From Mastigias papua (taxonomy: Eukaryota; Cnidaria; Scyphozoa; Rhizostomeae; Mastigiidae), in contig OZ025274.1 of assembly GCA_964019165.1 (NCBI GenBank), forward strand, positions 11,346,907 to 11,410,906: a DNA stretch of 64,000 nt. Reading direction: 5' to 3'. Below, piece by piece: positions 34,501 through 46,763 of this stretch. Numbering within the stretch: position 1 is the stretch's first letter; the number at the start of each line of letters is the position of its first letter. The notes beneath the pieces were generated by a model. That model was not told the origin of the DNA. It ran no database searches and was given only the letters and a program-made list of their open reading frames with translations. The position numbers were made by a program, and so were the translations under genes.

Positions 34501-36700
34501 TTAGATTTGAAAGAGGACATGAAGGATTTTAGGAAGGAGGAGTTTAGTAATATGTTTCATAGATTACAAATTCTTGGAATTGATAATGATTTGCGGGATA
34601 TAATTCATTGAGTATTCCATTCAATACTCAACAGTAAACCTTTCGTAGTAAGATAGTTACTTCGATAAAAGACAACAATTTATATGTTGAATGCAAGAAG
34701 TTCTGTAGAGTTCAATCTTCTATTGTACGTGTGTTGAGATTAGGAAAGGAAGATCTCCATGTATGTTATCGAGAATTATTCAAGGGTTCGCATTCTTTGC
34801 TTTGGCCATTTCTGCAAGCAAATTATTCTGATACTATTTCTGTATTTTACTCTGTTACTTCTTGTATTAGAAAAATCCCTAACTTGTCCATTGGAGGAAT
34901 CTTGTGTAGCTAGGGAGAAATGGAAGCATAGCCTATCTTGTCAGCCTATCTTTTCTTCTAGAACATCTGTAGCTATATCTCAGCTATCGTTTGTTTGTTT
35001 GCGAGGATTATCTTCAAACGAATTCATGTGATTAACGCCATTTCGCGGTGAAAGGCAGGTGGCCCGTGACGAGAGATTTGCTAACAGATGCTATTGACAA
35101 GTGCAATTTCGGTGAAATAATGTGTGTCAGTAAACCCTCGCTCTTTTCCTATGAAGCTGGGATCTGATCCTGTTGTTGCTGTTTTATGAAGACAGGTACA
35201 CATTTACCTTAGATTGTTGTGATTTCTCAGTTAGTTTGAACTTAGTAGCACAGCCAATACTTTGCTGACATTGTCGCTATTTCCTCAGCAGACAGCGTTT
35301 CTATATTGTTGGTATTAGCTCAGAAGATGATGAAAACGAGAAGGCGAACTTTTCTTCACAAGCTATTGGTTTCTCCCGTTGTGAATACGTACGTGTTGTT
35401 TTCCTTTATCATTTATTTCATCTTATCCCTTTCCTTACATAATCTCCAGCTCCTCTTCGTCCATTTTTTGCACAGATTCTCTCATTTTTGACAGTCCCTT
35501 TTCGTACGCCTGTAAATGTCCTTTCTTCGAATGCAGCGCTTCTTTCGCAAGCTTTTCGGCCTTTTGATATGTACCGTACCATTCTGTATACCGAATCAGG
35601 TTTCTTCTTCCATTTCTCATTTTGTGTTTTGGTATCTGTAAATTAAACAATCCGGCTCAGTGGACCAGGTTCATTGTTTATGGTCGCACTCTTCTTGTTC
35701 TTTGTTTTTTCCAAGTACCGATCCATTTTGAGCAAAAATGCAGATCTCTGTTTTAATTTTTGTCTCAATAAGTGCTTGCATTTCATTATTTTTCTGCTCA
35801 ACTCTACAATCAGAGATTGAACTGTTTTGCAACATATACATATTAATATTGTTATATGGCACAAAATATATTATGGTGTAATTTCCAGATTTTTCTAAAC
35901 TGCCCCTTTCCGTTACCATCGGATACCGAATGTTCTGTGGTGCGCATGTGCTGCGGTGTGCCTGGGTATTCCTATGGCTTTATGCTTGGTTGTCACTTGT
36001 TCGTAGACAACAGGGACCCCCCTCGGTCATATGGGACACAGTGAAAATGCATTTGGGGCGTTCTCAAAAGTAAAACTCATCTTAACTTCCTCCATTCCAA
36101 CGGGATGGTGATATAATGGGGTCGTCGTCAATATCGCTGAGAATGCGTTCCCATACTATATGACGCGGTATCGTGGCTTACGATGGAAACCTGGCGCTAG
36201 ATCGATTCAAATCCGATGGAATACGCTGACTTATTGGTTTGAATTGTAAAAAATTGCGAACAAGAAGTTGTTGAAAGGAAACGAGCGCCTTATATCTTGA
36301 ATATTTCTGGGCTGTTCAAATTCAATGAAGGCCTACTCTGGGATTGGTCTTAAGAGCATTTTTGATATCAGTTCCTGATTGCCCAAGGTGGCAACAGGTA
36401 TTCTCCAAGATACAGACGAGCAGTATGGCCAGATGAAACAGCAGATCAAGCTGCGGTTTATCCCGGTTGATCAGTATCGTAGACTCAAAGGTTCTAATAA
36501 TAATTCTTTTTTAACAATATCCCTTCGGCAATACTTCCAGATAGAAACTTATATACATACAGTTAACTATAATTGGAATAACAAAAAAGTAAAACCGCGA
36601 ATCTTACAGGGAGTTGTTCTTTCAGGGGGCATAGATTAGTTTTCATTACTCATCAAATGTCAAACGTAAGCTAAAATGAGAGCATAAAGAATTTGGCGCT
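34500..36700. other. Unrecognised sequence with short open frames
   Basis: Plus-strand frames near 34,731-35,031 and 36,379-36,639, and minus-strand Lys/Glu-rich frames at 35,435-35,919 (for example AEKLAKEALHSKKGHLQAYE), have no recognised family. The minus-strand ones could be remnants of a LINE ORF1 with a coiled coil, but this is not supported by a motif. Confidence 0.35.
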
Positions 36701-37049
36701 GGTTTTGATAGCTTTTTGAAAGTCACTTTAAATATTTGAATCATGCAACTTATTTCTCCTTTAGACCTAGGGCCATATCCCTTTGATTCTTGACTGGCAA
36801 TGCATTTAATAGTAATATCACCATATGATCTTTTCTGCGCACATTTCTCAGATTACGGACATGATCTTGCGTTCCGTACAAATGGCGTCATGGTTGTGTT
36901 GTTGTAACAAACTGAGGTGCAGCAATTGTTATCTCTCATGTTGTATGAAGAAACACATGTTGAAACCTACCTACTTAACTAGTGACAAACCTACCTCTGT
37001 GGCTGTCCAGACAAAAACCGTTCATTATTTTGTACGTCATTATTGTCCT

Positions 37050-38440
37050 ATCATATATTATTGAGTTTGAAACTGAGAGCCACTTGCAATTCCAACTGTC
37101 CCGATATTTGGCACCTTCAATTAATGCTAGTCCCCTATCTTGAAGGCGTTGCAGGTGTTCAAACTTAGCTGCAGACTTCCCCGTAATTCGTTACCTATCT
37201 CAAATCGCTCTCAAAAAGTGCCCAATATACCTGGTCTAACTTCGACTGTGGGAGTATATTTGTAAGTTTTCTCAGTGCAGAAAGGCCGCTTTTTGAGTTT
37301 ACCCTTAAGCCTCTTGAACTGCCTGTTCCAATTCAGGTTTCATCAACAGTGACTCCTACATATTTTACTTAATGGACTTGTTGGATATTTTCTCTGCTTA
37401 TTAAGACATTTATTCCCCCTATGTGTAGTTTCTTTGTCGTTTATAACCAATTATCATATATTCGATTTTATCTGTATGTAAACTAAGCTTGTTTGCCGCA
37501 GCCACTCTGCAGTGTTCTTGCACTCAGTTTCTAGACCGTTGCAGAGTTCCTCTATGTTAACTGCAGAACATGTTATGCTAGTATCGTCTGCATACTTGTT
37601 TGTTGGGCTTTTTTCTAGGCATCGCTGGAAGTCATTCACCTGCAAGATGAAAAGTAGGGGCCTAAGGCACGATCCCTGGGGAATACCGTGCTGAACCTTG
37701 TTTGGTTGTGAACAAGACTCATTGATTTGACAGCATTGTATCCTATCAGTTATGTATGATGAAAGCCATTTATCGGAAATTCCTCGTATCCCATACTTGT
37801 ATAACTTGGCAAGCAGACTTTTGTGATCCGCAGTGTCAAATCCTTTTTATAGATCTAGGAAGATGTTGATATTTACCTTTCTTTTGTTGGCATTCAAGAA
37901 CCATGAGTCAGTAGCATTAAGCAGTGAAGTCAACTGTGTTGTGCAGCATACGAAATGCATGCTGACTTCTTAACTTTCCATAAGTTAGGAAAGACACCTT
38001 TTTCAAGAGAAGAATTGAAAATAGTTGCAAATGGCTTAGATAAGATGCTAGCAGTGTCTCTTACTAATTTCACTGGAATCTTATCATGTCCTGCAGCTTT
38101 TGAGGGTTTTAGTTTATTGATCTCATTTTCAATGATTTTAGGATCAGCTCTTTGAAATGCTATCCTATTTTTAATAGGCTGCTCTGCTTTAGGTAAGTAT
38201 TCAAGTAGATGATGACTAGTTTTGGTCTCAATATTTTCAGCTTTTTTTGGATCGGTTGGAATACAGTGCCTGTTGAAGGCCTCTGCAATTTCATTAGGTT
38301 TCTCAGCACGCTGACCGTTTTGAATGATTGATAAAGGAGGACTATGCTTTGGATTCGTGTCTAGAACCTTGTTTATTGTTTTTCTCATTTCTTTCGGATT
38401 ATTTGAGTTCTCAACTATCAAATTACTGTAGTACGATTCA
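37050..38440 (-). pseudogene. LINE ORF2 reverse transcriptase, decayed
   Basis: On the minus strand, 38,421-37,930 encodes VENSNNPKEMRKTINKVLDT through NKLKPSKAAGHDKIPVKLVR to FNSSLEKGVFPNLWK, the entry to the reverse transcriptase. Later pieces are GIP-GSCLRPLLFILQVNDF (motif B) and NKYADDTSITC (catalytic YADD), then WLRQTSLVYIQIKSN, KYVGVTVDET and KSGLSALRKLTNILPQSKLD. A frame break lies between about 37,930 and 37,700. This is the 3' half of the element that continues upstream (higher coordinates) in the endonuclease block. Confidence 0.88.
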
Positions 38441-38900
38441 ACAGCTTGAGTAGTGAAGTTACTTTTTTTCGAAGCTGTTTATATCTTTGAAATGCTATTT
38501 TATAAAATTTCGAGGTGCCCTTCCTCCCTCCCTCCTTCCCTCCCTCCTTCCCTCCCTCCTTCCCTCCCTCCTTCCCTCCCTCCTTCCCTCCCTCCCTGGT
38601 GGGATAGTTGCATAATGGGTAAACGATACATTCATTTACTTATTTATTTGTGATTATTTGTATTCTTATGCTTTATGTAATGGCCACAGGGTTGCTATGT
38701 AATTCCATGCTCATTGTGGTATCGTTTCTGTCGTTGTCTGTTTTGTAAATATTGATACGAATAAAAAAACTATCTTGGCCACTGCGCTGGATCTCTTTCA
38801 GCCCTTCTCTTAATACGTTCTCTCGCGGATCTCATCTGTTAAACTGCTGTAGTACGATTCAACAGCTTTCTTGAGTGGTGAAGTTACATTTTTTCGAAGC
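38440..38900. repeat. Insert flanked by a ~65-bp duplication of LINE sequence, with a CCTCCCTT tract
   Basis: GTAGTACGATTCAACAGCTT and GAAGTTAC...TTTTTTCGAAGCT occur at 38,430-38,495 and again at 38,848-38,915, about 420 bp apart. Both copies derive from the same point of the minus-strand LINE (KKAVESYY). Copy 1 lacks a few bases found in copy 2. A (CCTCCCTTC)n array at 38,518-38,597 lies between. Confidence 0.7.
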
Positions 38901-39870
38901 TATTTATATCTTGACCGCAGCCCTGGATCTCTTACGTATCGAATTCCTGATGCCTTGAGCAGTCCATGGTGCATGTGCATGTCCCGTCTTTGTGTTCTTT
39001 ATATTCAACCGTACATGCACATCCAAGACAGCGAGAAAGAGATCAAAGAAACTGCTAACCATCACATTTGGGTCATCCGAGGCAGCTGACGTAGTCATTT
39101 CACAGTTAATACTTTGTAAGTCATTGATGAAAGAATCACGGTCGTGACTTTTCAAACTGCTGAACCCTACTGTAACTTTCTCATTTTTTTGCACGTTGTC
39201 TAGCGTTTAATTTTCGGATTCCGTATAGCATATTATGGTCTGTAATACCAATTTTTACAACAGAATTCTTGAGTCAGAAATTCTACAGTACCAAAATTCT
39301 TGAGTCTGTTTGAAGAAAGGTGATCTATTAACTATTAACTATTAACTACAAATAATTTGTAGAGTTGATAGTTGTGGATACCCTTGTGAAATCTTTGATA
39401 AGCTGCTCGAACTGAAATTCCGAGTAGATCAGTGTTATCTTTCTGGTGTTACTGTCTCTTCCTTTTTTTAAGTCACAGTTTGTATCTCCTATTAAGATCA
39501 TTTGTTTGCCCTCTATGTCTACCCTTTTTATGAGCTTAGAGAGAGTATTAAAAGCAGGACTGTCTATGCCATCAGTGGACCTGCGGTACCAACATAACAC
39601 TAGAAAGCTCTTGGCTTGTTTTTAGGGTGATCTCGATCCCAACGATTTCAAGATTAGGGTCCACTATATCCTCTTGATGATGAGGCAGAGTGTTCTTGGC
39701 ATACATAGCTACGCCGTCCCCTGCAGTGCCCCTGTCATATTTGTATATTTCGTAACCGTCAACAGAAACCTCCCGGTCAAGAATGTCCTTATGCAACCTA
39801 GTTTCGTTAAGACCGAGTAAATTTATTTGATGATCATTCATTAGTTGCTCTACTTTTATTTTATGCATTC
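38900..39870 (-). pseudogene. LINE ORF2 APE-type endonuclease, decayed
   Basis: Minus-strand frames: KVEQLMNDHQINLLGLNETR (catalytic Glu in NETR), then VDGYEIYKYDRGTAGDGVAM YAKN split over the same frame; after a frame change, CWYRRSTDG and KQMILIGDTNCDLKK (the GD.N box); then SDDPNVMVSSFFDLFLAVLD. This is an apurinic-like endonuclease as in CR1/L2/Jockey-type LINEs. It has two or more frame breaks and is inactive. Confidence 0.85.
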
Positions 39871-39959
39871 GAAGAGAAACTGTGCTAATCTGTCATATCT
39901 TTGATCACTTCCTTCGCGTATTGCTTTTATTTGGCGTTTTTAATAGTTCCCTTGTACCA

Positions 39960-41250
39960 CTAGAAATATCTTTCGAATTTACTTAAATTTGAAGTAGGCA
40001 TTTTAACCCTACCATCATTTATGTGGATCCCATCAAAAGGTATACTTCCATAGCTTAAATTACTGTTATCAATAAAGTTTAGTCCACTGAAGTGTAGCTT
40101 CTCTTCCAAGATCATGTTGGTAGTCAATACCTTAGAGTTTAGTCCAAGGTCATCATTCCTTTTCAAAATACTCCAGAAAGCTACCTTAACTTTGGCGAAC
40201 CTTGATTTAGTCTCGCGTACAGTTGATACAATTTCATGTGAAAATTCCCCTGGGTCTGTTTGCTTTCTGGTGGATCAGCATGGACTATGATAGTATTTGA
40301 GTCTTATTGAATGTGGACCTATATACATACCGCATGATGGTCTTTCGAAAGTTATTTACCCTCTATTTTTCCTCAGTTAGAAGTCTCCAATGATTGCAAC
40401 TTTAATTATCTCATTGTGATTAGTTTGGCCTTTATTTGATTCATTAGATGCATTTGATGTAGGCCCTGAGGATGAATGAATTTTGATGGTTCGTCACAAT
40501 TGGGTAAACGTTCAGTTTTATCACTTCTAAGAAGCCCTGGGGTGTTTTTGCTTCCGTTAGATGATTTCATTGTTGAAGGCGAGTACCTGGAGGGTTACTT
40601 TTGTTTCTTGATGTTGACATTGTAAGGTGGGCCTAACCGCTATTTCCAAATCTTTAATTCTGAGCCCTAATTCGGTGTTTCCCGCCAAAGTTCTTGGGCT
40701 GCTTGATGCTCTTTGTCCAAAAGATCATATGCCATATTGATTCCTTTTGTCAATTCACTGATGACCGAAGCAGGAATGGTTATGGCCGACATGCAGGATT
40801 GTGGTATTGGGGTATAGAATTTAGCTCGTGGATATCTGAATGAAGCGCATGGAAAGATTTTTGTTTTGAGATATTATCAGGTGATGCTGAATCAATATCT
40901 TCCGATTCAGAAGCATGTTGTTCGTTTTCATTTGGTACTGTAAACGACCTTCTTCCACGATGTGTATTAGTGATAACATTTCCGCAGGCTATGATCTCCT
41001 TCAATTATATTGAAATTATACTGCCAGGTAGGCCTAGCCTCGCGACGAGCCCATTGACGACCGCAATAGAATACGCTCGTGTTTTGCTTCTATTCTGTCT
41101 TTTAGTTTCTTCCTTGATATTCTTCTTATTTCCTGGAAAGTCCTCATTTGATATGGTATTAGGTTTAGCGGATGATGTTTTGTCAGATATTGGTAAGAGA
41201 TTCATCATTAAAATCTTTCTTAGCAACATCCACCATTGCATCCGCCATTC
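39960..41250 (-). pseudogene. LINE ORF1 with SGNH-hydrolase-like C-terminal part, decayed
   Basis: Minus-strand pieces: SDKTSSAKPNTISNEDFPGN then KNIKEETKRQNRSKTR (basic N-terminal part, 41,241-41,005), SESEDIDSASPDNISKQKS, then SNTIIVHADPPESKQTD and LEEKLHFSGLNFIDNSNLSY with FDGIHINDG at 40,166-39,960. The '(I/T)IIVH.(D)P' and 'DGIH.N..G' boxes resemble the SGNH esterase-like ORF1 of CR1-type LINEs. ORF2 follows directly downstream. The 5' end is near 41,250. Confidence 0.65.
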
Positions 41251-41724
41251 TTCAATTGGTTAGAGAGAGAGAGAGCTGTAATTAGTTGTAGTCTCTGTAT
41301 ACTGAGGAAGTTCGGTACTCATTAGCTCATGACTGGATGCCTACTCACTCTCCATCCAGCAATGAAAGGGTGCCTAATAGTAGCATGTAGTAAAGCTGAG
41401 GAGAAAGAGACTGGACACCCTCCCTCAAAAGCGTCTAAGTATCGTATTCTCATTAATACTGTGCGCAAACTGTAATTTAATTTAGTTTTCCTTGTTTTGC
41501 AAAGATCTATTTGCAAAGCTATTAGTCATTGCTAAAGTCTGAATAATTATTTGAAAATAAAATATTTCAAAGTTGATGGTCCGAAAGTATTATCCTCTTT
41601 AACAGGTATTCCTCAACGTACAGATGTTGCATGGGCCCAACTTACTACCTTTTCTTATAGTGTAACATGATTCGTGATATTCTGGGACTTATTTGTAGTT
41701 GTTGACTAAAGCCTAGTGAAGAAT

Positions 41725-42060
41725 AGCGATTTCTGTCGCCAGCGACTGCAATTTTCATCACCAGCGACTGCAAGTTTCGTCACCAGCGATTGCAGTTTTC
41801 GTCACCAGCGACTGCAATTTCTGTCACCAGTGAATGCAATTTTTGTCGCCAGCGACTGCAATTTCTGTCACTAGCGACTGCAATGTTTGTCGCCAGCGAA
41901 TGTAATTTTTGTCGCCAGCGAGATAAATTACTAGTTTGCAGGGCGAAAACAGGTTGTGTCGCCAGTGATTTTGACGTTCATCAGCAGCGATTTTCAGTTT
42001 TATCGCCAGTATCTATAATTTTTGTCGCTAGCAAATATGATTTTTATTACTAGTGAGAAA
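41725..42060. repeat. 22-bp tandem repeat, diverging to the right
   Basis: About eleven or more units of the type GTCGCCAGCGACTGCAATTT. The left copies keep an exact 22-bp period; the right ones drift in length and sequence (GTCGCTAGCAAATATGATTT). The CNFCRQR frame is a by-product. Confidence 0.9.
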
Positions 42061-44690
42061 ACTCGTTAGCTTTGGGGAGAAAGACTTCACGATTTCTGTA
42101 GTCAGCGAGTAAGCACAGGAAATTGCCAGCGTGCGGGTATAACTAGTCAGTTGTCAGGGACAAACATCTTCTTTGATTAGGAAATTCTCTGTCGTTGACA
42201 CCAAAAAATTGTATTGAAGCATTATGTGCAGCTCCGTTATAGGTTGTCTTCGGGGGGTTCTCTTCAAATGAAGCTGCACAAGTTTCTTTTTTTAACAATC
42301 GAAACTTACCTGCTTATTTTAGTATTGATCGTTCTGCTTTTTGAATTGCATTATCCCTGCATCAGATGTGTCTTATCGCCTTCATCTGGTCTGTAGGACC
42401 TGGTGAATCTGTCCTCTTGATGAATTTAATCAGCCTTTTTAAATGATGGAAATCTCGTCGGTTATTATTGCTTAATGGAGATAAATGAGTTATACTGCTT
42501 GTAGGACGTGTTTTTCATGTTTTTCGCTGCTTCTGACGTTTTAATTAAATTACAAAAAATAGCTTTTTTGCCAAGGCATGCATTTTTAATGGCCTTACAA
42601 GCGAGTTTATGTCAGTCTAATGTTGAAGTAACGGCAGAGAGCATCTGTTTTCAATAATATTGGCTATTTACGTGCAAGTTGATATACACCTAGTCTTTAC
42701 ATCGAGGAATGAAATTTGCAGCCAAAGCTTCATGTCATCATTCTACGTTGGCTGAAGACAGGACAGGTCTGTACGTGGTATCATTAGATATTGGAATTTT
42801 TATGGAAACCCACTGCAAATGTTAGAGGTAAAATCTGCCTTTCGTAAGCAGTGATCTGCACTTCTGTATAAATTTTAGTATAGGATCTACTTTTGTGAAT
42901 TGTGGCCTCCTGATAAAGTGTATTTTCGGGGTAAGTATTGGTTATAGTGCTGAAGTAGTTGATGAATGGTCTATTATTCTCAGATCTCTCTTCTTACAAG
43001 TGAACTGAACTCCTGTTGTGAACAATCACCAATGAGTGTGATGCGAGGATATGAGAAAATTAAATAAATCGATGGACTACCAGAATGAGTAAAAGCTGTA
43101 TAGACGGACTTTTTGCAATGTATTTAAGACGTCTATTAGATTGATATCATCCTCTTTTATATATTTACGAATCTTTTGAACAGGTATGGATGTTGTATGC
43201 TCGAGTGTGTTTGTTATTCGAGGCTAGCCATGTGCTGTGCAGCTCATATCCAGTGTTTTTAGATAAAATCAGGGAAGCTGGCGCGCTGTATTTTCGTATT
43301 CAAAAGATTATCAAATATCTCGAGTATTCAAAGCTTTATAATTTTGGGCGATTCCACCTGCGTGGATCATTGAATCGAGCTTTTGTAGTATTTTATTCGC
43401 CGATTAAAGCAAGAAAAGCAGAATATTCAATTTATTTGGAATTATATTAATAAATTATTAATGACAAAGTAAGCCAGTGAAGTGATAGAGTTTGCATTTC
43501 TTTCATGAAGTAAAAGCTTTCTTTGGGTAATTTCTCTCGTGTGGGCGTAATTACCTTTTGTTATAAGAGTACAGTCTTATTTTTTTCTGAATAGTCTTTT
43601 GGAGATGAGGTACTACACAAGTCAATTCCATGTACAATAGTTCACATTGAAAAATATCAATAAAAATTGTATATTTTCATCAAGTAGTAAGACATAAAGT
43701 TTATTAGGCCTTGCGGAACTCTCAACTACCTGCACATGGTCTAGGTGACAGAGAGGCAAGTTATAGCAATGCTATGTACAGCTCCAGCAGTAGAACAATA
43801 GCTAGTTTTTAGGATGGAGTTCGCGAGGACAATATACTTTACTTTCTACTTACCAGTTTACTTACTTATATCCTTATTTACTTCTTCTTGTGCTGTTACT
43901 TGTTATCACCTTTTCATTTATCTATGACTGTGATAATATCACAGCAGATGGTACCATTTGCACTTGCACCTAGAGTGCCTTGATAATAGTTATCTAATTT
44001 GTGCTGCTAAAACCCCACCTTTGTCCACACTTATTCTGCTGATTGCATACAGCTGTGAGCGTCCACTTTAAGTATATATGTATGTATATGCATGTTTATA
44101 AATTCTTTACAATTCGCTTCTAAAATAAACAGAAAACGTAGGACATTAATGCTAATTAAGACCAGCTTCTATTACAATTTAAATAAGTTAATAGGAAAGA
44201 TAAAATAGATAAAGCCTAATTGCAATGATGCTTATTCACAAGAATGTTACTCCTAATATAGAAACTTTGCACAACCTGCAGTTGTAAATATTTCCATCCT
44301 ATGATTGTAAACGTTTCTTAAACTCAGATAGAGTAGTGAGTACTAGAATTTTTTATTTCTTTCTTTAGAGAAGACCACACAAAGTGGTAAGACATCAATG
44401 ATATTTGACGGGTATAAGGGAACATGAAGTTCTCTCTCTTTCCTCTGGATAGTTGTTAGAGAATAATACTTCAGAAAAACAAGGCTCAGCGTTGGTTATT
44501 ACTATTCATGGAATTGACTCGACTAACTCTAAAAGCACATGTTACTTCATGATATATGGTACGATGGTACGATGATTCGAAGGTTCTAGAGTGAAGTCTC
44601 GAATTAAAAAAGAGGGTTTTTTGAAACCTTTCAACATAGCGATCTAAACTACAACGGTACGCGCGGGTACTGCAGGCTTTCCCAATAACT
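42060..44690. other. No recognisable gene
   Basis: AT-rich sequence with short frames only. Near 44,385 a CATCAATGATATTTGACGGG segment resembles part of the following 128-bp repeat unit and may be its ancestral single copy. Confidence 0.45.
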
Positions 44691-44695
44691 GGTAT

Positions 44696-45440
44696 GCTAA
44701 TTCTATCTATTGTACTCCTCGAACGTCGTTTCCTATTCCTTCAAGATCTTTTTCTCGAATAGCCATATTTCTTTATTTCATAGTAACGTATGTTCAGTCA
44801 CCAATGATATTTGATTGGTATGTCTAATTCTATCTAATTGTACTCCTCGAACGTCGTTTCCTATTCCTTCAAGATCTTTTTCTCGAATAGCCATATTTCT
44901 TTATTTCATAGTAACGTATGTTCAGTCACCAATGATATTTGATTGGTATGTCTAATTCTATCTAATTGTACTCCTCGAACGTCGTTTCCTATTCCTTCAA
45001 GATCTTTTTCTTGAATTGCCATATTTCTTTATTTCATAGTAACGTATGTTCAGTCACCAATGATATTTGATTGGTATGTCTAATTCTATCTAATTGTACT
45101 CCTCGAACGTCGTTTCCTATTCCTTCAAGATCTTTTTCTCGAATAGCCATATTTCTTTATTTCATAGTAACGTATGTTCAGTCACCAATGATATTTGATT
45201 GGTATGTCTAATTCTATCTAATTGTACTCCTCGAACGTCGTTTCCTATTCCTTCAAGATCTTTTTCTCGAATAGCCATATTTCTTTATTTCATAGTAACG
45301 TATGTTCAGTCACCAATGATATTTGATTGGTATGTCTAATTCTATCTATTTGTACTCCTGGAATCTCGTTTCCTTTTCCTTCAAGATCTTTTTCTCGAAT
45401 AGCCGTGACATCTTCAAGATCTTTCTATATTTCATAGTAA
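44696..45440. repeat. 128-bp tandem satellite, about 5.5 copies
   Basis: The start of TGTACTCCTCGAACGTCG recurs at 44711, 44839, 44967, 45095 and 45223, and as TGTACTCCTGGAATCTCG at 45351: exactly 128 bp each time. Internal copies are nearly identical; one has CTTGAATTGCC instead of CTCGAATAGCC. The unit contains ACCAATGATATTTGATTGGT, an imperfect hairpin. The last copy decays after 45,370. Confidence 0.97.
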
Positions 45441-46763
45441 AGTATTTGTACTGGAACTCCCTAAAAAAGTAGATCGTGCACGTTGGAAATACAACTCTTA
45501 GTGCAAAATTAGATATTTCTTTAAACGAAAATGTAATTCTGAATTGTTATTGCCCATTTTCTGCTCTTTCAGGCTTTCATGTTTCACCTTTAACTATGAG
45601 AGTAAGCTCTTAAGTATTTTGATGCCTATTTGGAAGAGATAATCATCATCGCATCCCCAGCTCCAAAGCATCTGCTTCAGATATGTATTTCATTTTGCCG
45701 ATAGAGAAATGGCCACTTTGTATTTTCCTGATTCTTTATTCATTATGTGCATTGGTGGCTGTAGAGATTCTAGTATAGACTTTAGTCAATCGCTCTATCT
45801 GGCATTCAGAATGTATTGTCTTACATCCTTTTCTATTGCTATTTTGCTTGTTCGCAATGTAGCAGCTCATATCACCAATCAATGTAATTTGCTGCTGGTC
45901 TTTATCTAGTTACTTTAAGGCATCCTTAGATTGTCAAATTATTCTCCTTCAACCTTAAGACAAGTATGAGGAAAAGGAACAGTCATTGCGTCTTTATAAT
46001 AGAATTGATTATTCCATATTAACAAACCCGATGTTTTAATGATTTGAAATTAATACAACGGCCCAGGCGACAAATCCAGGTGATATATTATGGTTAAAAC
46101 TTTTCGACTAAAACTTTACCTAGTACACTTGTTCCTCGTTCTTCGTTAGCTCGTTAGCTTCGGTGGAAGGCGATACCAGCAAGCCGCAATGAAAGGTTTT
46201 ACTTAGTTAGTGAAATTTCCACTGAAAGCAGCTTCCAGTTTTACGGTTGGTTGTGGCAGAGCCTCTTACATATAAAACGCTATCCCACCACCATTTTCAC
46301 CATGGTCACTACGAATAATGAGATAACCACTGATATTAACCTCCGAATTCTTAATTTGTCAGTCAGAGTTGTTATGTATATATGCGTTGCATCAGTGTCC
46401 TTTTCTCTGCAAACTAGCACACGTGGTATCTCAGAGAAGCTATGTTCACAAATGTTTTTCGTTTAAGATTTATTTCTTTCCATGTTTAATTTGCCTCCTA
46501 GTAATTTTGCCCGTAAAAAATTTCAGACAGCTAATAGTATTTTACAGATATCCTGATGATAATTGAACAAGCTGTTGCTCCTCCTTCACTAATGTAGAGG
46601 CTATCTTTACATAAGTTGTTATTATTATTCATTATTGATTCGTCGAGCAGAGTGACAGGGCGCGCTTTGTACACAAGCTACATGTTTCATCTACTATTTA
46701 CTTCGTTTCGCATTGGACTTTAATATCCGTCGCTCATTTACAATATACTGATCAGTTGCTGTT
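45441..46763. other. No gene; probable 5' UTR of the following LINE near its right end
   Basis: Short frames only. The 5' boundary of the restriction-endonuclease LINE was not located; its untranslated leader probably starts in the last few hundred bases. Confidence 0.4.
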
